From contig OZ223260.1 of NCBI GenBank assembly GCA_965140555.1, positions 532,442 to 596,441 on the forward strand: a stretch of 64,000 nt of DNA. Reading direction: 5' to 3'. The notes below the pieces were generated by a model. That model was not told the origin of the DNA. It saw only the letters and a list, made by a program, of their open reading frames with translations, and made no database searches. Shown here one piece after another: positions 54,283-62,979 of the stretch (position 1 is its first letter; each line of letters opens with the position of its first letter). Source of the stretch: UBA1351 sp965140555. GTDB taxonomy: Bacteria; Bacillota; Clostridia; Lachnospirales; Vallitaleaceae. The position numbers and the translations under genes are program-made.

Positions 54283-55521
54283 TTACTCACCGTCCTTAAA
54301 CAAAGCTAAATTAGGTATCGCACCATATCTACCACCTAAATAATCTTTGTTATAAGACGCATCTTTTCTGATTTTAGTATTATTTATTTTATACTCTGCT
54401 AATGAAAACAACTCTGAGACACCTTTTTCATTTTTTTCTACAAACCAGATTTGATCTCTACGAAAAAGTTCGTTATTTAAGGCATTTGTATCATGAGTAG
54501 TGAAAATCAACTGTGCATTATGTTTATTACTATCTTCATTTTGAAACAAATTAATAATATATCTTGTAAGTAGTGGATGAAGCTTAGCATCCATCTCATC
54601 GATAAATAATGTCTTTCCTTTTTCAAGTGCTTCGATTAGAAAATAATATAAACTAATCATTTTTACCGTACCGCTTGACTCATCATTCAAAGGAATTTCT
54701 TCAAAGCCATTATTATCAATATTTTGGTGTTGAGTAAAAATTTTGTATCTTTCTCCATTAGATTCCATATCTTCGATTGAATTGTCAACCCTTTCAATCC
54801 TTACCCCTTGTATACCTAAGTCTATAGCTTTAAGGAATGAAATAAATCTAGCATATTCCGAAGAATTTTCAAAATCAACTTTTGGTAATGAACGTGATAC
54901 TAGAAATTCAAACGTGGTGTCGCCAAAGTTAATAACTTCAGTATCCTCAAACCACTTAGAAACATTAATTGCATCTTCAATTTTTAGACTAGATAACAAA
55001 GTTACTAATAATGTTTTTTCATTCATAGAACTAATTAAATCTTTTGTTTTATTAAGCTTTGTACTGAGATTAAATTTTTGTTTTTCCCTTTCAAAAACAA
55101 GTTCAAATTTGTTTTTGAATTTAAAATTCCTTTTATAAAGCCATTCAGATTTAACCGCTTTTTCATCAAGTGAATACCCATATTGATATTCTTTTTCATC
55201 AATAGTGAAAAAAACCTCAAATAGCGAATCGCCATTTTTTCCTGATTCACTAAATTGAAATCGTTTTAAAGGTATTACCTTTCTTTCAGTAGAAAGAACA
55301 AATGATTTTAAAACCCAAAATTTCATCTGTTGAAAAGCATCCAAAACATTTGATTTTCCACTAGCATTAGAGCCATATATTGAAATTGCTTTTAAATATT
55401 CCTCCTTCTTTTTATAAATAATTGTATTAGATTTCAATTCGCTTAATTTTGTTGCTGATAAATTTAATGTCGTCTCATTTAAATAGGATTTAAAATTCGA
55501 AAAGTTAAATTGCATGAGCAT
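54283..55521 (-). CDS. rloA: RloA-like AAA/ABC-type ATPase
   Basis: An ATPase of about 412 residues of the AAA_15/AAA_21 group. Visible are NFSNFKSYLNETTLNL, Walker A YGSNASGKSNVLDAF, and late SSGTVKMISLYYFLIEAL with Walker B LFIDEMDAKLHP and the H-loop FTTHDTNAL. The ATG at 55521 follows GGAGG at 8 bases; a GTG 9 bases earlier is in frame. With rloB it forms a two-gene operon with its own promoter, complete among broken transfer genes, so it is likely a defence module. Confidence 0.82.
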   Translation of the reverse strand: MLMQFNFSNFKSYLNETTLNLSATKLSELKSNTIIYKKKEEYLKAISIYGSNASGKSNVLDAFQQMKFWVLKSFVLSTERKVIPLKRFQFSESGKNGDSLFEVFFTIDEKEYQYGYSLDEKAVKSEWLYKRNFKFKNKFELVFEREKQKFNLSTKLNKTKDLISSMNEKTLLVTLLSSLKIEDAINVSKWFEDTEVINFGDTTFEFLVSRSLPKVDFENSSEYARFISFLKAIDLGIQGVRIERVDNSIEDMESNGERYKIFTQHQNIDNNGFEEIPLNDESSGTVKMISLYYFLIEALEKGKTLFIDEMDAKLHPLLTRYIINLFQNEDSNKHNAQLIFTTHDTNALNNELFRRDQIWFVEKNEKGVSELFSLAEYKINNTKIRKDASYNKDYLGGRYGAIPNLALFKDGE

Positions 55522-55572
55522 TATACTCACCTCCTATTTATATTATATACTAACCACATCAATTCGCGCAAT

Positions 55573-55597
55573 AAATTCGAGAAATTTTCTCAAATTT
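55573..55597. promoter_or_regulatory. Palindrome upstream of the rloAB promoter
   Basis: Minus strand AAATTTGAGAAA-A-TTTCTCGAATTT, 12-bp arms with one mismatch. Downstream on the same strand lie TTGCGC, an 18-base spacer and TATAAT (near 55540), a plausible rloA promoter. The palindrome may be an operator or the end signal of the upstream remnant gene. Confidence 0.45.
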
Positions 55598-55608
55598 ATC
55601 ATTTTAAT

Positions 55609-56150
55609 TTAGTCACACGTTATATCTCTCTGATTATTCACCATATTACACAGCTTCACTATCTCCTGTTGTTTTAACAACTCACATTGAATATTACATC
55701 CTTCAAACCTACCTAACATCTCGTAGGCCCGTTTATCTAACTCTTGTTCAATACCTAATTCAAATTTTTCCCAAAGCATAATGTAACCCTGACGTTCAAC
55801 CACCTCTCCTGAAAGAGCATAATTACTCATCACCATCATTTCATTTCTAAGCAATTGTTTCTGCTTCTGATCTTGTGTCGTTGAGAGCAAATCTGTATAC
55901 TCATTAATCAATGGAGAAATATCTACCGGTCTTGAAACAGCTAAGAACTTAAACATTTTCCGTTCACTGGAAAGTTCTGCCGTAAGCATTTTGGATAACT
56001 GGATTTTCTCACGTTAGCTTAATAGATTTATGCTTATAGGATTGATTTTGATATAGTTTATAATTTGCCCATCAAGGGTATATAAGAACTTATCTCTAAT
56101 GTCTTGAACATTAACAAATTCATTGGCTGTCTTTTTTCTATATTTCTTTT
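55609..56150 (-). pseudogene. Conjugative-element protein gene upstream of virB4, broken
   Basis: On the minus strand the frame reads NEFVNVQDIRDKFLYTLDGQ, IINYIKINPISINLLS, then TAA near 56017, and in the same frame REKIQLSKMLTAELSSERKM, FLAVSRPVDISPLINEYTDL and on to the stop at 55609. It is of a type I associate with the gene before the VirB4 ATPase in Clostridial conjugative elements (TraC/PrgI neighbourhood). The start is lost in front of an IS21-like end. RloAB now lies between it and virB4. Confidence 0.6.
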
Positions 56151-56158
56151 TTCAGATA

Positions 56159-56225
56159 ATGCATAGCGACTGGAATAGCCGCTATGCATATGTTGATTTA
56201 CACTTAAAATTGACCCACCTTTGTG
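56159..56225. mobile_element. Hairpin and IS21-like terminal sequence
   Basis: ATGCATAGCG (56159-56168) and CGCTATGCAT (56180-56189) make a perfect 10-bp hairpin. The next bases, TTACACTTAAAATTGACCCA, resemble IS21-family ends. Together with the istA fragment at 48 kb this suggests that an IS21 element was once present. From here to about 56330 I see no gene. Confidence 0.35.
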
Positions 56226-56329
56226 AAGAAATTTAAGCATAACTTATTCTGATTATACACTGATTATCAATTCAATATACAGATTAAAATATCTGCTCTC
56301 TGAACTTGAAATCATATTTAATTATTCTT

Positions 56330-56640
56330 TATACTGAACGTCTTAGTTTTACCACGCACTCCACATGTGTCGAGTGATAAGTGGGAATATGGTTCTTTTC
56401 CCATAATAATCGTTGATTTTGGACCAGTTTTAAATACAAAAGTTAATTGATGGGGATCTTTTGACCTTTATCATCAATGCCACCAAGTATAATTTTTTCG
56501 GCTATAGACTCAAAGACATCCGCATCGAACTTCTTAAGAGGTTTGTTACTTTCTTTGATCAATCGTTCTTTATCTGTATTAAGTTCAAGAAGCTTTTTAT
56601 CGTAATTTTCACGGTCAATTGCGCCATCAAGATGAAGATC
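56330..56640 (-). pseudogene. Large serine recombinase, C-terminal remnant 1
   Basis: On the minus strand KKLIDLHLDGAIDRENYDKK, LLELNTDKERLIKESNKPLK and FDADVFESIAEKIILGGIDD are typical of the zinc-ribbon/coiled-coil tail of large serine recombinases. A frameshift after KGQK is needed to read on as DPHQLTFVFKTG and DTCGVRGKTK, ending near 56330. The catalytic half is absent. The frame is joined upstream to an IS256 transposase remnant in one open frame. Confidence 0.65.
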
Positions 56641-57312
56641 AATTAACTTCTTAATTTTATGAACGATACATTTTGGGATTTCCGACTGAGGGTAACAGGC
56701 TGCAATGGCTTCATTAAAGCCTTTTAGGTTATCTACAGAGACTATAAGGATGTCCTCAACTCCTCTGTTTTTTAGTTCATTGAGGACAACATGCCAAATT
56801 TTGAAGGTTTCATTTTCTCCGATCCGCATGTCAAGGACATCCTTTTGGCCATCCATGTCGATACCAATGACCATATAGGCTGCTTTATTGACAATCATGC
56901 CATACAGCTGCTCAAGGTGTGCTTGAATATCCCTTGTACTGATGCCTTTTGCATATAAGGCGATGATTTGATCTTCAATACCGGTTACGTTCCTTTGCGC
57001 TTTTTTAATGATGATAGGTTCAAAGTCACTTTCACGATCCCTTGGAACATCCAGCTCTACAGAACCATAATCGCTTCTAACAGATTTATTACTGTGACCG
57101 TTACGACGATTTGAGGTGGCTTTACGAGCATCCTCATGTTTTTCATAGCCAAGGTGAGTATCCATTTCGGCTTCGAGCATGCCTTGCATAGTCTCAGCAA
57201 ACATGTTTTTTTAAACATCTTGAATATCTTGAACCGATTGAATATCATTATCCTTAATAAACTGTTTAACTTGATTATTGGTCATAATTCTTGATTTCTT
57301 ACTTTTATCCAT
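56640..57312 (-). pseudogene. IS256-family transposase remnant
   Basis: Starts at ATG 57312 after AGGAGTG: DKSKKSRIMTNNQVKQFIKD, then TAA near 57210, then in frame MFAETMQGMLEAEMDTHLGY, NRRNGHSNKSVRSDYG and ALYAKGISTRDIQ. An internal deletion joins LEQLYGM to IVNKAAYMVIGIDMDGQKDV, removing the first catalytic Asp region. After CIVHKI the frame runs into the recombinase tail. It is a different IS256 type from the intact copy at 50.4 kb. Confidence 0.75.
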
Positions 57313-57392
57313 GTGCATTCACTCCTTTAATATTATTATATATGGATTAGCTAAAAGCACAATTTGTTTTACACCCTCCATAGAGATTACGG

Positions 57393-59090
57393 ATCGGGTA
57401 GGAGGGGAAGTTGAATAACTTCCCCGACCTCCCACACCACCGTACATACGGTTCCGTATACGGCGGTTCCTAAGTTTACACATTTACAGTTTTGTAATAA
57501 TCCGAAAAGAACTGATACTCTTGCTTGCGCAAACGGTCGTCAGTAATAGAGCAACTAAGTATTTGGCTATCGGCTTTTTCTTGTATACGCATACTTTATT
57601 GCATTAGAATGATTGTATCCAAGCTGTTTTAGCCTTTTATACCTCGTCTTCGTTTTCTTCCATCTTTTCCAGATGAACATACGGAGTCTTCTGCGTAGCC
57701 ATTTATCACTTTCCCGCAAGAGTCTCTTCATATCAGCAAGCTTGAAATAATTCACCCAGCCCATAACATACTGTTTTAGCTTGAGTTTAAGCACCTCATA
57801 GCTAATTCCCTTATTTCTTGAAGTAATTTCTCTTATTTTGTTCTTCATCTTAGCTATGCTTTTGCCATGCATCCTTGGATACGGATTTTATTTTGCCAAT
57901 GTAGGCAATAGATGTCTTCTCTCCGTTCACTCGAAGTTTTAGTTTCCCTTCGATGAACGGAAGAATGTGTTCCATTATCCTCTTGGCACTTCGTTTTGTC
58001 TTGGCAAACAAAAGCATATCGTCTGCATATCTGACATAACGAATTCCTCGTCTTTCCAATTCCTTATCCAACTCGTTCAGCATAATATTACTTGCCAATG
58101 GACTCAGATTTCCTCCCTGACTCAAACCTTGGTTTGTTTCCTCAAACTTCAAGTCCACTATTGCTCCTACCCTTAAGTATTTGTGAATCAGCGAGATGAC
58201 TCGTCCGTTTTTGATGGTTCTCGACAGAATTTCTATCATCTTCGATTGACTCACCGTATCAAAGAATTTCTCCAAATCCATATCCACCACATAGGTGTAT
58301 CCTTCGTTGGCATATTCTTTGCATTTCTTTAAAGCGTCTTGAGCACTTCGTTTCGGCCTGAATCCGTAGCTGGTCTCACTGAACTTAGGTTCATAAATCG
58401 GTGTCAGCACTTGCTGTATAGCTTGTTGCACCACTCGGTCTACCACTGTCGGTATTCCCAGCTGTCTTTTCTTTCCGTTATCCTTCGGTATTTCTATTCG
58501 TCGGACTGGTTTTGGTTGGTATTCACCTTCCAATATACACTTTCTTAGTTCATTCCCATTATCTTTGAAATACTGCAGAAGATGCTCTACTTTCATTCCA
58601 CCTTCGTGTTCCGCACTATCTCTTTGACAGCAGCCACTGTCACTACAGTGTATTCCGCTTTTCTTACTCCCGTTTTTGGTAACATTCATTGACTAACACC
58701 TCCTTAGGTTCAACCCTTCACGACCTCGTCGACTAGGTCGCTAATATGATATCGGCTGACTTCTCATGATAAATCTTATTTCAACCAAGCTTCTCAAAGA
58801 CGTTCCACTTGTTCATGAGATCTCCCCGGGTAAGAGCGCAATCTTTCTCTCCATCTATCTGCCACATTTACGCTGTTGATTCCGAGTAGTTATTGGACTT
58901 CAGTTTGTATGGCAACCTTATCCATCAACTTGTGCCTGATGTGATTTCTATTCGTCAGACCAGAGATTTGCCGCCGGCTTCCTTCAGATTCCTCGTCGCC
59001 AAGGACACCCTTGCCTTAAACTATACACTTCCCACTACTAGGGTATGTTCGGGACTTGCACCCGTTAGATTGCGCCCATGCCGGGCGCAC
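57393..59090 (-). mobile_element. Group IIC intron with degenerate maturase gene
   Basis: On the minus strand it begins GTGCGCCCGGCATGGGCGCA, followed by ACGGGTGCAAGTCCCGAAC, CAAGGGTGTCC and GAATCTGAAGGAAGC, the domain I words of Bacillus/Oceanobacillus IIC introns. Domain V-like GAACCGCCGTATACGG and GTATGTACGGTGGTGTGGGA and a final hairpin ending CTACCCGAT mark the 3' end near 57393. It is inserted a few bases after the hairpin of a terminator, the known IIC target. The ribozyme parts look well kept although the maturase gene is broken. Confidence 0.85.
57567..58689 (-). pseudogene. Group II intron reverse transcriptase/maturase, frameshifted
   Basis: The main frame (58689-57850) carries MKVEHLLQYFKDNGNELRKC, VRRIEIPKDNGKKRQLGIPT, SYGFRPKRSAQDALKK and the active site YVRYADDMLLFAKT. 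The first 30 codons are out of frame: AAVKEIVRN lies in another frame just before GGMKVEHL. At the end NGEKTSIAYIGKIKS is followed by a frameshift and loss of about 20 residues before GKSIAKMKNKIREITSRNKG and the maturase domain to 57567. The product is likely inactive. Confidence 0.8.
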
Positions 59091-59098
59091 CAATAAAC

Positions 59099-59130
59099 AA
59101 AGCACCCTCCTCTCAACAGTAGGGTGCTTT
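59099..59130 (-). terminator. Terminator of the CBASS-like operon and intron target
   Basis: AAAGCACCCT and AGGGTGCTTT form a 10-bp stem with a 12-base loop, followed on the minus strand by GTTTATTG and then at once by the intron start GTGCGCC. It follows the SEC-C gene stop by about 15 bases. Confidence 0.88.
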
Positions 59131-59144
59131 TCTCTATCGGCATA

Positions 59145-60020
59145 CTAATTCTTTTCAAAAACAACCTGCTCTTTGAGATGAATAATGTGATGAAGATGTT
59201 CATAATACAGCTCCTGGCCGCAACACCATTTAAATTTCTTTCCACTTCCACAAGGACATTTTTCATTTCTTCCAACGATAACAATATCTGAACGTCTACG
59301 AGTAGATTTTATTACTTCTACCTCAAAAAACTGGAATGCTGGAACTCCTTGACAAAGAAATTCGTTAAGAATATGGAATTTCTCTTCCTCTGTTCTGTTG
59401 TCATCACTCAACTCCATAACACATCTTTTATCAGCAGGGTGACTTACTAATGCTACAGCCTGAAACTCTTTTATATCTGTTATTCTCTCTACAGCAATTT
59501 CTCCCCAGTATAATTTCCCTTTAATATGAGGGCAGGAAAGGCTTTGAAATGGTTTACCGCAAATACTACATTCAGATTTACTAATAATCATTTCTGAGCT
59601 TGCAAAAACTTTGTATGGATATAGACTCTCATATGCAATTAACAAATCTACCAATTTTGGTATTTCATATCTATTTTCGATTGGGGTATATTGGCCAATC
59701 CAATGAACCGAATCAAAACAATCCTGAAGGGCATTCCATGAAGTCTTATATTCTTTTTTGCCAAGTAGATCAAAAAAACTTGAAATTTGGCAGAATAAGG
59801 TCAAATATATATGTGCTACATATTGAGCATTAGCAAGTTCTTCATTACCTATTCCTATAGCATAATTCTTTATTTCTTGAAACAATAATTCAGAATCATT
59901 AATCTCTTCAAAGGGCTGCCTAAAATCACCCTTCTGCAGTTTTAATTTTTTTCTACGTAATACTTCTCTTACTTGAATGACTTCTGGAATATTTGTATAT
60001 GTAAAAAAGCATTTTAACAT
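59145..60020 (-). CDS. SEC-C zinc-binding protein in the CBASS-like operon
   Basis: A 291-residue protein. Near residue 150 is a CxxC pair (SECSICGKPFQSLSCPHIKG in part), and near the end RNEKCPCGSGKKFKWCCG, the SEC-C zinc motif known from SecA tails. The helical N-terminal 140 residues match no family I know. It is the last gene of the four-gene operon with the CD-NTase and Cap15-like effector, with GAGGTAG before its ATG, and 9 bases after the membrane protein gene. A role in the defence system is inferred from the operon only. Confidence 0.7.
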   Translation of the reverse strand: MLKCFFTYTNIPEVIQVREVLRRKKLKLQKGDFRQPFEEINDSELLFQEIKNYAIGIGNEELANAQYVAHIYLTLFCQISSFFDLLGKKEYKTSWNALQDCFDSVHWIGQYTPIENRYEIPKLVDLLIAYESLYPYKVFASSEMIISKSECSICGKPFQSLSCPHIKGKLYWGEIAVERITDIKEFQAVALVSHPADKRCVMELSDDNRTEEEKFHILNEFLCQGVPAFQFFEVEVIKSTRRRSDIVIVGRNEKCPCGSGKKFKWCCGQELYYEHLHHIIHLKEQVVFEKN

Positions 60021-60029
60021 TTTACTACC

Positions 60030-60521
60030 TCACAATTTATGTATATCGATCTTCTCAAAAGTATCCTTAAATGCTTTTGGATCGCCGTCATAATGTAGCT
60101 CTTTTATTTTATCGCCCTCTTTAACAATAAAAGTCACCTTAACAGTACACTCTTCATGTTCTCTTCCTTTTATACGATCATATATATAATTCGTTACCAA
60201 TCCTGTCACTATTGGGAGAACAACCGTCGATGCAACCCATATTATTGGCATCCATATATCGAAAGAATGTAAAGAACGAACTTCTATTTTATCATCGTCA
60301 GCCAAAATATCCATTTTCAAGTCATTATGTAATGTTTGACAGTATTTGGTAAAATTAACCGACTCTTGCGCAAAGTAATATTTTTCATTCTTATATGGTG
60401 ATGGTAAAACAAGTATATCAGCATAGCCAAGTTTTTCCTTTGTAATTTCTGAAATGTTATATTCATCGAAATATTTTTCAAACTGATACTTTGAATCTGT
60501 TATTGAAATACTCTGCTCCAT
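60030..60521 (-). CDS. Unknown one-TM protein in the CBASS-like operon
   Basis: About 163 residues. A globular N-terminal part (about 1-90) is followed by one hydrophobic helix, IWMPIIWVASTVVLPIVTGL, near residue 92-112, a short basic stretch (YDRIKGREHE) and a C-terminal beta-strand region VKVTFIVKEGDKIKELHYDG. I recognise no family. The ATG at 60521 has AAGGAG at 8 bases. It lies between the Cap15-like gene and the SEC-C gene. It may be an accessory or second effector. Confidence 0.65.
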   Translation of the reverse strand: MEQSISITDSKYQFEKYFDEYNISEITKEKLGYADILVLPSPYKNEKYYFAQESVNFTKYCQTLHNDLKMDILADDDKIEVRSLHSFDIWMPIIWVASTVVLPIVTGLVTNYIYDRIKGREHEECTVKVTFIVKEGDKIKELHYDGDPKAFKDTFEKIDIHKL

Positions 60522-60544
60522 GTTCATTTCTCCTTTTATCTTAT

Positions 60545-61141
60545 TTAAACTCTTGTTTGTCCCATAGCTTCAAATCTCATCGAACCTCTAGTTTTCCTGC
60601 CAGTGAAATAGTTTCCATCTATATTACATGGATCACTTACGTTTAACATTACAGTCCCATAGTGAATTGGGCTTCGATTTTGAATTTCCCCTCGAGGATC
60701 ACTTTGGTAATTGTATATTAGATACTGAACGTTCTGTAATATGTAAAATGATGCAGTTATACTTCTACTACTGCTTTCTTCTGTTTTCACTTGCACTGCT
60801 ACCGATAAAAATGTCTGCTCAATCATTAGAGTACCACAACGTTTCTCACCATCATAATCTGATGTCAATTCCCCGTTATACTTACCTAAAAGCACTGGTA
60901 TGTCATGCATCAAACGTATCCATTTCCATTTCCACGCCCATTTATTAAATATTACCATTACAATTGTGGCTAAGCCAAATGCCTCTCCCATAAATCCAAA
61001 TAAGGTATAACAAAGACTGAATAATTGACCTTCCTCCCACATGCTCTTTATATCACCTAAGTCAATAAAAATACGAATCAGCAAAAGGATTGCAGATAGC
61101 CAAACACTTATATGAACGAACTTATTTATATTTCTACTCAT
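60545..61141 (-). CDS. cap15: Cap15-like CBASS effector (2TM beta-barrel)
   Basis: A 198-residue protein with two N-terminal membrane helices (about 10-26 and 40-68) and then a beta-rich domain starting IPVLLGKYNGELTSDYDG, with LIYNYQSDPRGEIQNRSPIH and the ending IDGNYFTGRKTRGSMRF. This layout and these motifs match Cap15, whose beta-barrel senses a cyclic nucleotide and whose membrane part then disrupts the inner membrane. The ATG at 61141 follows GAGGTG, overlapping the end of the CD-NTase gene. Confidence 0.85.
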   Translation of the reverse strand: MSRNINKFVHISVWLSAILLLIRIFIDLGDIKSMWEEGQLFSLCYTLFGFMGEAFGLATIVMVIFNKWAWKWKWIRLMHDIPVLLGKYNGELTSDYDGEKRCGTLMIEQTFLSVAVQVKTEESSSRSITASFYILQNVQYLIYNYQSDPRGEIQNRSPIHYGTVMLNVSDPCNIDGNYFTGRKTRGSMRFEAMGQTRV

Positions 61142-61149
61142 TATACACC

Positions 61150-62049
61150 TCACACACATTCGAGATAATTATACATGTCATATAAAAAATACTTTGTCTC
61201 TAATGCAGTCCATTTACGTTCAGAATGAAATAAATACAGCCTTTCACTAACTTCTCCCCACTCTTTATGTACCTCATCATTTATAGCATTCCATAGATAC
61301 GTAATAGCATTTTTAACTGTAACCGTCCATGTTGCACTCCCTGTTATAGTTTCATTGGGTATATTCCAAACAAGGCACTCAATAAGGAAAGAAGTTATTT
61401 TATCTTTATCTGCCAATGAATTATCGACCATAATATTTCGTATATGCTTCATGATTCGAACCAATTTCTTGTATTCATAATTCGAATTATTATTTTTCAT
61501 TTTCCCATTACTTATGTGTTCTTTTGGATAATTGATTACCACAGTGTCATCTTTTGCAAAATACTTAATTCCTTCTATATATCTTGAAGGATCAGAACTA
61601 TTAATAGTTTTAAAATCCCTATATTGGAAAGCTGGAACTACATCAGCATTAACGCGATAGCTGTTTTCCTTAATATTGATACTTTTATTCCCCTCAGTCA
61701 CCGCATTATATCCAAACTTTTCTTTAAGGGCTTCAATAATGTAGTCTTTATATTCTGTATAAGAAATCGTACCAGCTGTATATCCGTAGTCATTATCACT
61801 CTTTCCATCAACATAACTACAAAAAAACGTTGATGTTAACATCACACAAATATCCACGTCACTATTTTGCCTTACATTAGTGTTATTTGCATAAGATCCT
61901 TGTGCAAATATTTCCATATTGCAGTTCGCTAGTTTTTTATACGATGTAACGGTTTCCTTAATCATTCTGACTGCGTTTTCAACGCGCTGCTCTTCAGTTT
62001 GTGACAATGGTGCTGTCCACGTTTTTAGCTTCTCCTCTACATATATCAT
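61150..62049 (-). CDS. CD-NTase (cGAS/DncV-like nucleotidyltransferase)
   Basis: A 299-residue nucleotidyltransferase. The catalytic pattern is GSYANNTNVRQNSDVDICV with Gly51-Ser52 and Asp64, Asp66, and the third acid Asp136 in VNADVVPAF. The C-terminal helical domain contains LVRIMKHIRN and SFLIECLVWNIPNE, typical of CD-NTases of CBASS. It makes the cyclic di- or trinucleotide signal; clade and product cannot be read safely. It is the first gene of the operon, with AGGGGAG before ATG, and is followed by the Cap15-like effector. Confidence 0.88.
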   Translation of the reverse strand: MIYVEEKLKTWTAPLSQTEEQRVENAVRMIKETVTSYKKLANCNMEIFAQGSYANNTNVRQNSDVDICVMLTSTFFCSYVDGKSDNDYGYTAGTISYTEYKDYIIEALKEKFGYNAVTEGNKSINIKENSYRVNADVVPAFQYRDFKTINSSDPSRYIEGIKYFAKDDTVVINYPKEHISNGKMKNNNSNYEYKKLVRIMKHIRNIMVDNSLADKDKITSFLIECLVWNIPNETITGSATWTVTVKNAITYLWNAINDEVHKEWGEVSERLYLFHSERKWTALETKYFLYDMYNYLECV

Positions 62050-62327
62050 TTTTTCTCCCCTTCCTAAAACTCGGTAATAACAATTTATTTGTAGAATTAT
62101 TGAAAATCAGATTGTTGTCTATCCTGACCGCTCGCAAATTCCAACATCTAACCTGCTCTTTACCAACATGGCAATATCTAACTTGCTCTCTACGACCAGA
62201 AACAGGCCACTCCGACATGTTTCCATTATACTATAAAAAAGAGATTTTGAAGACTCGTAAAAAAGCCCCAAATTCTCAAATCCCTTTATATCAAGCCCTT
62301 CCAGACTTATTTTTTTTACTTTTAACA
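62050..62327. other. Gap with two degenerate 34-base repeats
   Basis: No gene is seen. Two neighbouring units, CAACATCTAACCTGCTCTTTACCA (from about 62141) and CAATATCTAACTTGCTCTCTACGA (about 34 bases on), are related. An A-rich/T-rich stretch follows (62232-62300). The CBASS promoter should lie in the first 60 bases, but no clear -35/-10 pair stands out. Confidence 0.4.
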
Positions 62328-62702
62328 TCAAGAACACACTCTACGTGTGTCTTTAGGGGCATAGGTACACGCTAGTTGCTTGTCGTCTGTTGCGTAAGTA
62401 GACAAATTGTCTTCTTCAATTATGGCAGATGAATTGGCAACTTTCTCGTAGAACTCTTCATTGAATTTCATCCCTGCTTTGAATACAAAAGTGACCACAT
62501 ATGGATTGTGATTTCCTTCCTCATCCTTTGTTCCAATAACAATCTTATCAATCAAACTATCCATAATATCACGGTCGAACTCTTTAATCTCTAAATCTTC
62601 ACAAAAAACTCTTCTGAACTCGTTGATTCTTGTCGTTATTGATTCTTCTCCTTGGAGAGCTTCATACTTCTCATTTCGTTCGTCCACCTTTTTACGAAGC
62701 AA
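62328..62702 (-). pseudogene. Large serine recombinase, C-terminal remnant 2
   Basis: The frame holds a coiled-coil helix (RKKVDERNEKYEALQGEESI), INEFRRVFCEDLEIKEFDRD, MDSLIDKIVIGTKDEEGNHN and PYVVTFVFKAG, the C-terminal part of Tn4451/large serine recombinases. The catalytic and DNA-binding domains are missing, and the upstream DNA has no start signal. Together with remnant 1 at 56.3-56.6 kb it brackets the intron and the CBASS-like operon. Confidence 0.72.
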
Positions 62703-62979
62703 CAGCTATAATTTTACTCATGATTTTATGCTTGTATGATATATATAGAAGCTAATATCACACTTTCCTTTCTTTTTATTGTTTACTACGACTATAATGA
62801 AATCAGACCTGTGGACTTTTGATTTTTTTCTGTAGCTTTGACTACTCGAAGGAGTGTATTGCCACTGTTTTATCTGAATCATTTATAGCAGGATGAGCCA
62901 TTGAGTTCTCATATCTATCAAGTTTATGATGATAAGACTAGGTGTACCGTCACAGTGTCAATAAAATGAAAGGAGATCC
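62703..62979 (+). other. Left end of an IS110 element, possible bridge-RNA region
   Basis: About 280 bases without a gene lead up to the IS110 transposase. In IS110 elements the noncoding left end encodes a bridge RNA that pairs with target and donor DNA. The bases from about 62800 include short inverted words (GGTGTACC, CACAGTG) but I cannot delimit the RNA or the element end by eye. Confidence 0.4.

Noticed and set aside
53584..55521. PARIS system (AriA/AriB)
   Set aside because: The ATPase is of the same broad class, but the TOPRIM partner looks like RloB rather than DUF4435 AriB. The name RloAB is safer.
59145..60020. SecA fragment
   Set aside because: Only the C-terminal zinc motif is shared; the DEAD motor motifs of SecA are absent and the protein has a full-length look with its own start signal.
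62120..62220. CRISPR-like repeat
   Set aside because: Only two degenerate related units with no constant repeat and no cas genes nearby.
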